Origin: Clostridiales bacterium UBA7273
GTDB taxonomy: Bacteria > Bacillota > Clostridia > Oscillospirales > Oscillospiraceae
Assembly (NCBI GenBank): GCA_002472405.1
Contig: DKRV01000007.1
Span: 43,850 to 52,444, forward strand
DNA: 8,595 nt
Direction: 5' to 3'
Below are positions 1 through 6,097 of the stretch, one piece after another; the stretch's first letter is position 1, and each line of letters begins with the position of its first letter. The notes beneath the pieces are model-generated. The model searched no databases, was not told the origin of the DNA, and saw only the letters and a program-made list of their open reading frames with translations. The position numbers were made by a program, and so were the translations under genes.

Positions 1-3000
1 GCCTTGCCGCCGAGAGGCTGCTGGGTAACGAGGCTGTAGGGGCCTGTGCTGCGAGCGTGGATCTTATCATCGACCAGGTGGTGCAGCTTAAGGAAGTAGA
101 CCCAGCCGACGGTTACGTCGTTATCAAATTTTTCGCCGGTGCGGCCGTCGTACAGGACGCTCTTGCCGTCCTCGCGCAGGCCGGCCTGACGCAGGGTATC
201 GCGGATGGTGGCTTCGTTTGCGCCGTTAAAGATAGGCGTTGCAACCTTCCAGCCGAGTGCCTGAGCCGCATAGCCGAGGTGGACCTCGAGAACCTGACCG
301 ATATTCATACGGGAAGGAACGCCCAGGGGGTTAAGGACTATATCAAGCGGAGTGCCGTCGGGCAGATAAGGCATATCCTCACGCGGAAGTATGCGCGAGA
401 CAACGCCCTTGTTGCCGTGGCGGCCGGCCATCTTATCGCCGACGGAGATCTTACGCTTCTGAGCGATGTAAACACGCACGACCTGATTTACGCCGGGGCT
501 CATCTCGTCGCCGTTTTCACGGGTGAACACCTTGACGTCAACGATTATGCCGCTCTCGCCGTGGGGAACCTTCAGTGAGGTATCGCGAACCTCTCTCGCC
601 TTTTCGCCGAAGATGGCACGAAGCAGTCTCTCCTCTGCGGTGAGGTCTGTCTCGCCCTTCGGGGTCACCTTACCGACGAGGATATCGCCGGCACGGACCT
701 CTGCGCCGACAGTGATTATGCCGCGCTCATCAAGGTACTTGAGTGCATCGTCACCCACACCGGGAATATCACGGGTGATCTCCTCGGGTCCGAGCTTGGT
801 ATCGCGTGCGTCGCACTCGTATTCCTCAACATGGATAGAGGTGAACACATCTTCCATGACAAGGCGCTCGTTAAGCAGGATAGCGTCCTCGTAGTTGTAG
901 CCTTCCCAGGTCATGAATCCGACGAGGATGTTCTTGCCGAGGGATATCTCGCCGTCCTTGGTGCTCGGGCCGTCTGCAATGACGTCGCCCTCGTGAACGC
1001 GCTCGCCGAGAGAAACGATTGGTCTCTGGTTTACGCAGGTGCCCTGGTTGGAGCGTGCAAACTTTATAAGCTTATAGTTCTTTATATCACCGGAATCGTA
1101 TTTGATGGAGATGTTCTGCGCATCGGCGCGGACGACCTCGCCGTCGCCTTCCGCGAGGACGACAACGCCGGAGTCAACGGCGCACTTATGCTCGATGCCG
1201 GTTGCGACGATAGGCGCCTGAGTAGTCATAAGAGGAACTGCCTGGCGCTGCATGTTCGCGCCCATCAGTGCGCGGTTTGCGTCGTCGTTTTCGAGGAATG
1301 GGATCATCGCAGTAGCGATGGATACCATCATACGGGGGCTTATATCAATGTAATCGACTCTCTCGCGGTCGACCTCGACAATCTCGTCGCGGTGGCGGCA
1401 GGTTATGCGCTTATTGATAAGGCAGCCGTTTTCGTCGCGCGGTTCGGTTGCAGGAGCAACGATGTAGTTATCCTCCATGTCGGCGGTCAGGTAATCAACC
1501 TGATCTGTGACGCGGCAGGTACCCTTCTCGACCTTCTGGAAAGGTGCAACGAGGAAGCCGTACTCGTTTGCTCTTGCGTAGGATGCAAGGTAAGAGATAA
1601 GTCCGATGTTCGGGCCTTCGGGAGTCTCAATCGGGCACAGGCGGCCATAGTGGCTGTAGTGAACGTCACGGACGTCGAAGGAGGCTCTCTCACGGCTCAG
1701 ACCGCCGGGGCCGAGTGCCGACATACGGCGCTTGTGAGTAAGCTCGGACAGGGGGTTTGTCTGATCCATGAACTGCGACAGTGGGCTGGAACCGAAGAAT
1801 TCTTTGATCGCTGCGGTCACGGGGCGGATATTTATAAGGCTCTGAGGAGTTACGATATCAAGATCCTGCAGGGTCATACGCTCGCGGATAACACGCTCCA
1901 TACGGGAGAAGCCGATGCGGAACTGATTCTGCAGCAGCTCGCCGACGCAGCGGACGCGGCGGTTGCCGAGGTGGTCGATATCGTCCTTCTCGCCGATGCC
2001 GTAAGCAAGGCAGTTGAGATAGTTGACGGATGCAAACATATCGTCAACAACGATGTGCTTCGGGATAAGTACATCTATATTTTCAAGGATAGCTTCCTTG
2101 AGAGCGTCGCCGGAGTACTGCTCCATGAGGCTCTTGAGGACGATGCCGCGAACCTTTTCCTTGATACCGAGCTCCTCGGGGTCGATATCGACCATACTCT
2201 GCAGAGGAACCATGCCGTTGGAGAAGACCTTGACGGTCTTGCCGTCAACATCAAGCCAGACCTCAACAACACCGGCAGCGTCGATCTTCTCGGCCATGTC
2301 GCGTGAGATGACCTCGCCTGCGTCGGCAATAATCTCGCCGGTTGAGGGGTCTGCAACGGGCATTGCCAGCGTAAAGCCGTTTATTCTGCCGCGCAGAGCC
2401 AGCTTCTTGTTGAACTTATAGCGGCCGACATTGGAAATGTCATAGCGGCGGCGGTCAAAGAACAGTCCGTCGAGCAGGGACTCGGCGCTTTCAACAGTGG
2501 GAGGATCGCCGGGGCGCAGCTTGCGGTAGATCTCCATAAGACACTCGTCACGGCTGGTGGTAGTGTCCTTATCAACGGTGACCGCTATGCGCTCGTCATC
2601 GCCGAAGATCTCCTTCAGGCGCTCGTTTGTGGTCGCGCCGACGATGGGGTCGGGTGTGCAGGAAAGCCATGTTTCGGGCTTTGTCTCGTCATACTTGCCC
2701 ATTGCCTTGAGGAACCATGTGATGGGAAGCTTGCGGTTTTTATCTATACGGACATAGAAGGTGTTGTTTGCGTCGGTCTCGTACTCGAGCCATGCACCGT
2801 GATACGGTATGACGGTCGCCGCGTAAATACTCGTCATGCTGCGGTCGGTGGTCTTATCGTAGTACACGCCGGGGCTGCGGACGATCTGGGAGACGATAAC
2901 ACGCTCGGCGCCGTTGATTATAAATGTGCCGCCGGCGGTCATGAGCGGAAAATCGCCCATGAAGATCTCCTGCTCCTTGATCTCTTCGGTTTCGAGATTG

Positions 3001-3293
3001 CGCAGACGCACGCTGACCTTCAGCGGCGCTGCATACGTTGCATCGCGTGCCTTGCACTCTTCTTCAGTGTACTTGGGCTTTTCGTCCATGGAATAATCCA
3101 CAAAGCTCAGCTCAAGATTGCCGGAATAGTCGGTCACCGCATCGGTATCCCTGAATACTTCGCGCAGACCGGTCTCGAGAAACCATTTGTAGCTCTTCTT
3201 CTGGATCTCCAAAAGGTTGGGCATGTCCTGGATCTCTTCGTACCGTGCAAAGCTCTTTCTGAGAGTTTTGCCGTAGAGAACGTCTTTTGGCAT
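1..3293 (-). CDS. rpoB: RNA polymerase beta subunit RpoB, C-terminus beyond the window
   Basis: Encodes the beta subunit of RNA polymerase, part of the catalytic core. The reading frame starts MPKDVLYGKTLRKSF and stays open for about 1097 codons to the left edge. Family landmarks appear in order: the rifampicin pocket FFGSSPLSQFMDQTNPLSEL and THKRRMSALGPGGL (about residues 499-535), PIETPEGPNIGLI (about 550), EGYNYEDAIL with the acidic pair near the active site (about 800), GDKMAGRHGNKG with the two nucleotide-contacting lysines (about 950), and LNPLGVPSRMNIGQ (about 990). It breaks off at QQPLGGKA, so roughly the last 130-150 residues of a Firmicutes-length protein (the clamp region) are missing. 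The ATG at 3291-3293 is supported by AAGGAG at 3303-3308. Relative to E. coli the pocket has P for Q510 and T for N518, while Q513, D516, H526 and S531 are kept. I infer natural divergence rather than rifampicin resistance. rpoC is expected beyond the left edge. Confidence 0.98.
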   Translation of the reverse strand, partial: MPKDVLYGKTLRKSFARYEEIQDMPNLLEIQKKSYKWFLETGLREVFRDTDAVTDYSGNLELSFVDYSMDEKPKYTEEECKARDATYAAPLKVSVRLRNLETEEIKEQEIFMGDFPLMTAGGTFIINGAERVIVSQIVRSPGVYYDKTTDRSMTSIYAATVIPYHGAWLEYETDANNTFYVRIDKNRKLPITWFLKAMGKYDETKPETWLSCTPDPIVGATTNERLKEIFGDDERIAVTVDKDTTTSRDECLMEIYRKLRPGDPPTVESAESLLDGLFFDRRRYDISNVGRYKFNKKLALRGRINGFTLAMPVADPSTGEIIADAGEVISRDMAEKIDAAGVVEVWLDVDGKTVKVFSNGMVPLQSMVDIDPEELGIKEKVRGIVLKSLMEQYSGDALKEAILENIDVLIPKHIVVDDMFASVNYLNCLAYGIGEKDDIDHLGNRRVRCVGELLQNQFRIGFSRMERVIRERMTLQDLDIVTPQSLINIRPVTAAIKEFFGSSPLSQFMDQTNPLSELTHKRRMSALGPGGLSRERASFDVRDVHYSHYGRLCPIETPEGPNIGLISYLASYARANEYGFLVAPFQKVEKGTCRVTDQVDYLTADMEDNYIVAPATEPRDENGCLINKRITCRHRDEIVEVDRERVDYIDISPRMMVSIATAMIPFLENDDANRALMGANMQRQAVPLMTTQAPIVATGIEHKCAVDSGVVVLAEGDGEVVRADAQNISIKYDSGDIKNYKLIKFARSNQGTCVNQRPIVSLGERVHEGDVIADGPSTKDGEISLGKNILVGFMTWEGYNYEDAILLNERLVMEDVFTSIHVEEYECDARDTKLGPEEITRDIPGVGDDALKYLDERGIITVGAEVRAGDILVGKVTPKGETDLTAEERLLRAIFGEKAREVRDTSLKVPHGESGIIVDVKVFTRENGDEMSPGVNQVVRVYIAQKRKISVGDKMAGRHGNKGVVSRILPREDMPYLPDGTPLDIVLNPLGVPSRMNIGQVLEVHLGYAAQALGWKVATPIFNGANEATIRDTLRQAGLREDGKSVLYDGRTGEKFDNDVTVGWVYFLKLHHLVDDKIHARSTGPYSLVTQQPLGGK

Positions 3294-3302
3294 TCGTACA
3301 CA

Positions 3303-3308
3303 CTCCTT
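3303..3308 (-). promoter_or_regulatory. Ribosome binding site of rpoB
   Basis: On the minus strand AAGGAG lies nine bases before the ATG at 3291-3293. It fixes the start of rpoB at MPKDVLYG. Confidence 0.85.
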
Positions 3309-3379
3309 AATCGTAATTGAGAACGCCCGGGCGAGTTGTTAATTTTCCTCGTTCCGGTGTTGTATTTACGTTTGGTTGA

Positions 3380-3388
3380 TGGTATATT
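3380..3388 (+). promoter_or_regulatory. Candidate extended -10 promoter for the divergent gene
   Basis: TGG followed by TATATT (3383-3388) forms an extended -10 element. At a 17-base spacing upstream is TTGTAT (3360-3365), which matches a -35 poorly (3 of 6). If used, the transcript would start near 3395 and run through the hairpin at 3504-3533 before reaching the gene at 3552. Confidence 0.35.
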
Positions 3389-3443
3389 GTGATTGTAAAC
3401 ACTGGGGTGCCAGTCGTTTCACCACAAGATAACATAGCAAGTT

Positions 3444-3473
3444 ATTCTATCATTGTATATATAGCTATGTCAA
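3444..3473 (-). promoter_or_regulatory. Vegetative (SigA-type) promoter of rpoB
   Basis: On the minus strand there is a perfect -35 TTGACA (3468-3473), an 18-base spacer and a -10 TAGAAT (3444-3449). Upstream of the -35, A/T tracts at about 3474-3500 resemble an UP element, which fits a strongly expressed gene. The predicted start near 3437 gives a leader of about 144 bases before the rpoB ATG. No other -35/-10 pair nearby is as good. Confidence 0.8.
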
Positions 3474-3503
3474 GAAATATTTTGTGAAAAATGAATTTTT
3501 CGT

Positions 3504-3533
3504 CGGCTGCTATAACTGGCAGCCGCTTTTTTT
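3504..3533 (+). terminator. Intrinsic-terminator-like hairpin in the leader of the membrane-protein gene
   Basis: CGGCTGC (3504-3510) pairs perfectly with GCAGCCG (3519-3525) around an eight-base loop, followed by C and seven Ts (3527-3533). This is a classical rho-independent terminator on the plus strand, ending 18 bases before the ATG at 3552. No plus-strand gene ends upstream of it. It therefore acts as a leader attenuator, a block against transcription antisense to rpoB, or both. The loop also contains TATAAC preceded by TGC, an alternative extended -10 that would start transcription just past the hairpin. Confidence 0.65.
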
Positions 3534-3551
3534 GTACGAAACGGAGTAAAA

Positions 3552-4769
3552 ATGGAGTTTTTCAACCTTGTATCGCTTGCCGTGATCTTCGCTGCTGCAA
3601 TGCTGCTGCTTTACCGGCAGGGAATTTTTCAGGATAAGCCGCTGCTCGTGTGCGCCCTTGTGCTCACGGCGGTAGCCATGCTCATCCGCGGATTTTATTT
3701 TGATGTGCAAAGCGATGATTACACCACATTTCTCGCGCCGTGGACGCAGTTTTTCCGCGATAACGGCGGCTTTAAGGCGCTTGCCTTCTTCCCCGGCAAC
3801 TACAATCCGCCGTATATGTACTTTCTCGCGGCGTTTTCGTATTTCGGCATTTCGGAGCTGTATCTTATAAAGCTGCTGTCGGTGCTGTTTGACGTTTTGC
3901 TCGCATGGAGCTGCATGAAGCTTCTGTCCCTGTACTCCGGCTCGAAGGCAAGTCAGCTGGGCGTTTTCCTCGCCGTGCTGTATCTGCCGACGGTCGTAGC
4001 AAACGGCGCGTACTGGGCGCAGTGCGACAGTATTTATGCCTTTTTCGGAATTTTCGCGCTGTATCTCGGCCTGAGCGAAAGAGGCGTCGGAGCAATGATA
4101 TCGCTTGCCGCCTGCCTTGCATTCAAATTGCAGGCCGTGTTCATTATCCCGGTGTTTTTCATTCTGCTGCTTGCAAAGAAGATTCGCTGGACGCAGCTTC
4201 TCGTCTTCCCTGCCGCTTATATCGTTTTCATGCTGCCTGCCGTCATCGCCGGAGCGCCGCTGTGGGATACGCTGACACTGTATTTTTCGCAGGCCGGCAC
4301 GGTGGGTGACGCGATGAATTACAACGCACCGTCGCTCACCAGCATGTTCTCATGGTCGGGAGATACGGCAAAAAGCGCAAGGGTACTTATCATTGCCGCA
4401 TTTTTGCTCGTTGCGGCCGTTTACGTTGCGGCGATCCTTCTTCGCAAACGGCTTTCCGACCGTGTGATCCTCGGCTTTGCCCTTATCCTTGCAATGGGCA
4501 TCCCCTATCTGCTTCCGCATATGCACGACCGGTATTTCTTCATCCCCGGAGTTCTGGCTCTGGTGCTTGCGGCGTCCGACCTGCGCTTTGCGCCAGTGCC
4601 GGTTTTAGCGGAGCTTGCCTCGCTGCACTGCTACTATGCATATTTTTCGCGCTATTACCTCTTTCAGCCGCGCATCGGCGGCGAGCTGATGCTTGCCGCG
4701 CTGCTGCTGTGCATAGCCTATACGGCGGTGTATGTCAGAAAGGCAAGAAAATTTGAAATTAATCCTTGA
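3552..4769 (+). CDS. Gpi18-like polytopic membrane glycosyltransferase (GT-C type)
   Basis: A 405-residue integral membrane protein with about ten to twelve hydrophobic segments. The layout fits GT-C enzymes, which take sugars from polyprenyl-phosphate donors and transfer them on the outer face of the membrane. Visible marks: an acidic first extracellular loop DVQSDDY (51-57), the aromatic and proline motif NYNPPYMY (83-90), YWAQCDS (154-160), FKLQ (191-194), and LPHMHDRYF (321-329) at the start of a late membrane helix. The last motif recalls bacterial proteins related to the Gpi18 mannosyltransferase. GGAG at 3543-3546 lies five bases before the ATG. The gene stands alone between rpoB and tRNA-Leu, so the context gives no substrate. 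Its stop codon lies inside the tRNA promoter. The fold assignment is fairly sure. The exact reaction is unknown, and a related membrane protein without transferase activity cannot be excluded. Confidence 0.8.
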   Translation: MEFFNLVSLAVIFAAAMLLLYRQGIFQDKPLLVCALVLTAVAMLIRGFYFDVQSDDYTTFLAPWTQFFRDNGGFKALAFFPGNYNPPYMYFLAAFSYFGISELYLIKLLSVLFDVLLAWSCMKLLSLYSGSKASQLGVFLAVLYLPTVVANGAYWAQCDSIYAFFGIFALYLGLSERGVGAMISLAACLAFKLQAVFIIPVFFILLLAKKIRWTQLLVFPAAYIVFMLPAVIAGAPLWDTLTLYFSQAGTVGDAMNYNAPSLTSMFSWSGDTAKSARVLIIAAFLLVAAVYVAAILLRKRLSDRVILGFALILAMGIPYLLPHMHDRYFFIPGVLALVLAASDLRFAPVPVLAELASLHCYYAYFSRYYLFQPRIGGELMLAALLLCIAYTAVYVRKARKFEINP

Positions 4770-4793
4770 CATTCTCGTTTTCTCTGTTATAAT
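4766..4793 (+). promoter_or_regulatory. Consensus promoter of tRNA-Leu, overlapping the preceding stop codon
   Basis: A perfect -35 TTGACA (4766-4771), a 16-base spacer and a perfect -10 TATAAT (4788-4793). Transcription should start near 4800, about 20 bases before the mature tRNA. The TGA of the -35 is also the stop codon of the upstream gene (4767-4769). Confidence 0.88.
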
Positions 4794-4820
4794 AACTCTT
4801 GCCTTTGAAAAAAGCAATTC

Positions 4821-4905
4821 GCGAGAGTGCTGGAACAGGTAGACAGGCACGTTTGAGGGGCGTGTGTCAACCGACGTGGGAGTTCAAGTCTCCTCTCTCG
4901 CACCA
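4821..4905 (+). tRNA. tRNA-Leu (anticodon GAG), with encoded CCA
   Basis: An 85-base class II tRNA. Acceptor GCGAGAG (4821-4827) pairs fully with CTCTCGC (4895-4901), followed by discriminator A and CCA (4903-4905). The D stem CTG/CAG is 4830-4832 with 4844-4846, and the D loop carries GG. The anticodon stem CACGT/GCGTG (4848-4852, 4860-4864) holds loop TTGAGGG with anticodon GAG at 4855-4857, reading CUC and CUU. A long variable arm (4865-4877) contains a GTC/GAC stem. The T arm is 4878-4894 with TTCAAGT in the loop. The long variable arm, discriminator A and anticodon all agree on leucine. Confidence 0.95.
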
Positions 4906-4910
4906 AAAAG

Positions 4911-4941
4911 CAGTCCGTCCGTCAGGATGGGCTGTTTTTTT
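4911..4941 (+). terminator. Terminator of tRNA-Leu, possibly bidirectional
   Basis: CAGTCCGTCC (4911-4920) pairs over ten positions (two G-T pairs) with GGATGGGCTG (4925-4934) around loop GTCA, followed by seven Ts (4935-4941). It begins five bases after the CCA end. The five As before the stem give a T run on the opposite strand, so it may also stop read-through from the minus-strand TRAP/araC operon. Confidence 0.9.
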
Positions 4942-4950
4942 ATAAAAAAA

Positions 4951-4966
4951 GGAGACTTGAACTCCC
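4951..4966 (-). repeat. Inverted 16-base copy of the tRNA-Leu T arm
   Basis: The minus strand here reads GGGAGTTCAAGTCTCC, identical to the T arm of tRNA-Leu at 4878-4893 on the plus strand. The match stops at both ends of the arm, since no CTCTCGC acceptor strand follows. The minus-strand copy is followed by a run of seven Ts (4944-4950). It may be a tRNA gene remnant or an inverted duplication. I could not build a complete tRNA from the flanking bases. Confidence 0.6.
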
Positions 4967-5094
4967 GAGGGCACTTGGAAAGGTCCCGGCGGAAAAGCGG
5001 CATGCTGCTTATCTTATTGTACCTTATCGCAAGTTATTGCACCTAATCGATTTTGGAAAAAAGACTTCAGCCCAGTGAAGCAAAAGGAGAAAAT
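4967..5094. other. Non-coding spacer between tRNA-Leu and the araC 3' end
   Basis: No convincing gene. It contains a near-palindrome AAGCGGCATGCTGCTT (4995-5010), an imperfect direct repeat of 16 bases at 5014-5029 and 5034-5049 (14 of 16 identical, TTATTG-ACCT-ATCG), and a small hairpin CTTCA/TGAAG around 5065-5080. A 60-codon open frame crossing the tRNA end and this spacer is judged spurious. Confidence 0.4.
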
Positions 5095-5125
5095 GAGGTA
5101 GGTCTTACATCTTAAGACCTACCTC
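5095..5125 (-). terminator. Perfect 13-bp hairpin downstream of araC, probable terminator
   Basis: GAGGTAGGTCTTA (5095-5107) and TAAGACCTACCTC (5113-5125) are exact reverse complements around a five-base loop. On the minus strand the stem is followed by ATTTTC, a weak U tract. It lies 38 bases past the araC stop, so it is probably the operon terminator or an RNA 3'-end stabiliser. Confidence 0.5.
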
Positions 5126-5150
5126 AAATCTATCGTCTTCTCTACAATTT

Positions 5151-5172
5151 CATAGCTGAAAAATCAGCTATG
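5151..5172 (-). terminator. Perfect 9-bp hairpin overlapping the araC stop codon
   Basis: CATAGCTGA (5151-5159) and TCAGCTATG (5164-5172) are exact reverse complements around AAAA (TTTT on the minus strand). The stem includes the TGA stop codon and the last codons of the regulator. No U run follows, so it looks more like an mRNA end-protecting stem than a terminator by itself. With the hairpin at 5095-5125 it makes a tandem pair. Confidence 0.4.
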
Positions 5173-6051
5173 ATTCCTGTCAAAATAACTTTTTCTGAAC
5201 TTACTTGGAGATTCGCCAACTTCATTCTCAAAAATTTTGCTAAAATGAGATGCACTTTTGATCCCTACCATTTCCGCAACTTCTGCAATGCTCATATCCG
5301 AACTCTGAAGAAGAGATTTTGCATAAAAAATACGCATGGATCTTATATATTGCACAATGTTAATACCCATATATGTTTTGAAGTATCGGCTCAGGTAGGA
5401 TGGATTTACCCAGAAACGTTCGGCTATAGAGGATAATGTTAAGCTACTGTTCTGATAATTTGAATTAATATATTCAAGTATATTTTTCAGCATGTAAGGG
5501 ATATCTTTGAAAACGTCATTATATACTGCATTTCTAACTATCTCAGGATAAATACTGCCGCAATATCGTCCGATTTCAAGAACTATCAGTTCAGAAATAT
5601 CAGCAATAAAAACATCTTGAAAATTCTGCTTATTCTCACTCTCCGCCACTAGCATGTACATCATCTGTTCTAACCGTTCAAGATGCTTCCCGTGGAAATG
5701 AAGCACCGGCATCAAGAGATTTTTTTCGAAAAGGACAAGAGGATTCCAATTAATATCTCTATACTGTAAATAGTCAGAAAACTTTTCGGACATAACAATG
5801 GATATCAGCTTAAATTCCTCCGGTCCTTTTGGCTCTACCCTATGTGGCTGATTTGGTTTGATAACAAGTACATCACCTTTTGTTAGTGAATATGTAGTTT
5901 CTCCGAGACTTACGCAAAATTCTCCGGAAAAGTCCAGCATAAATTCATAATAAGAATGGCTTGACCAGGCTGCATTATATTTCCCGTTTATTGTTTCAAT
6001 ATATACGGAAAAGAACTCTGCTTTCTGTAAAAATGATTGCTGAACTTTCAT
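5164..6051 (-). CDS. AraC-family transcriptional regulator with cupin sensor domain
   Basis: A one-component regulator of about 295 residues. The N-terminal half is a cupin-type ligand pocket (about residues 30-110, including the LVIKPNQPHRVEP stretch). A middle helical linker follows. The C-terminal 100 residues are the AraC DNA-binding domain with two helix-turn-helix units: LTLSSIAERFWVNPSYLSRYFK, then MSIAEVAEMVGIKSASHFSKIF, ending in the family's ESPSKFRK signature. I place the start at ATG 6049-6051, preceded by GGAG at 6063-6066. A GTG four codons earlier (6061-6063) overlaps that site and has none of its own. The gene follows dctM by 46 bases with no visible promoter, so it is probably the last gene of the TRAP operon and a candidate activator for it. 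The ligand cannot be read. Its base composition is clearly more AT-rich than rpoB. Confidence 0.9.
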   Translation of the reverse strand: MKVQQSFLQKAEFFSVYIETINGKYNAAWSSHSYYEFMLDFSGEFCVSLGETTYSLTKGDVLVIKPNQPHRVEPKGPEEFKLISIVMSEKFSDYLQYRDINWNPLVLFEKNLLMPVLHFHGKHLERLEQMMYMLVAESENKQNFQDVFIADISELIVLEIGRYCGSIYPEIVRNAVYNDVFKDIPYMLKNILEYINSNYQNSSLTLSSIAERFWVNPSYLSRYFKTYMGINIVQYIRSMRIFYAKSLLQSSDMSIAEVAEMVGIKSASHFSKIFENEVGESPSKFRKSYFDRNHS

Positions 6052-6097
6052 TTCTATCTTCACTCCAAATCAGCATGCGGTTATCCCATCGGTTCTA

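Larger units (their letters stand above)
3294..3437 (-). other. Long 5' leader of rpoB
   Basis: Between the predicted transcription start (about 3437) and the rpoB start codon lie about 144 bases with no open gene. I see no strong terminator and no riboswitch that I recognise. A possible plus-strand -10 element at 3383-3388 lies inside it, so transcripts of rpoB and of the divergent membrane-protein gene could overlap antisense here. Confidence 0.4.

Noticed and set aside
57..578. A 173-codon plus-strand open frame (and similar ones at 2023-2421 and 2799-3320)
   Set aside because: Shadows of rpoB with no ribosome binding site and no recognisable protein features.
1735..1800. Rifampicin-resistance changes in RpoB
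   Set aside because: Only the positions equivalent to E. coli 510 (P) and 518 (T) differ notably. The main resistance residues Q513, D516, H526 and S531 are unchanged, so natural variation is more likely.
831..2306. A 491-codon plus-strand open frame
   Set aside because: It lies entirely antisense to rpoB, whose reading frame is unmistakable. The plus-strand translation has no recognisable domain, and long antisense frames are expected in a GC-rich conserved gene.
3294..3437. Ribosomal protein L10 leader or a riboswitch upstream of rpoB
   Set aside because: No rplJ or rplL follows, and I could not recognise any conserved leader core in the bases.
4864..5046. A 60-codon plus-strand open frame starting in the tRNA
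   Set aside because: It begins inside tRNA-Leu and runs through the terminator hairpin, so it cannot be a normal gene.
4942..5163. Phage or island attachment site made by direct duplication of the tRNA 3' end
   Set aside because: The only copy of tRNA sequence seen is inverted and limited to the T arm; no direct repeat of the 3' end and no integrase gene is in the window.
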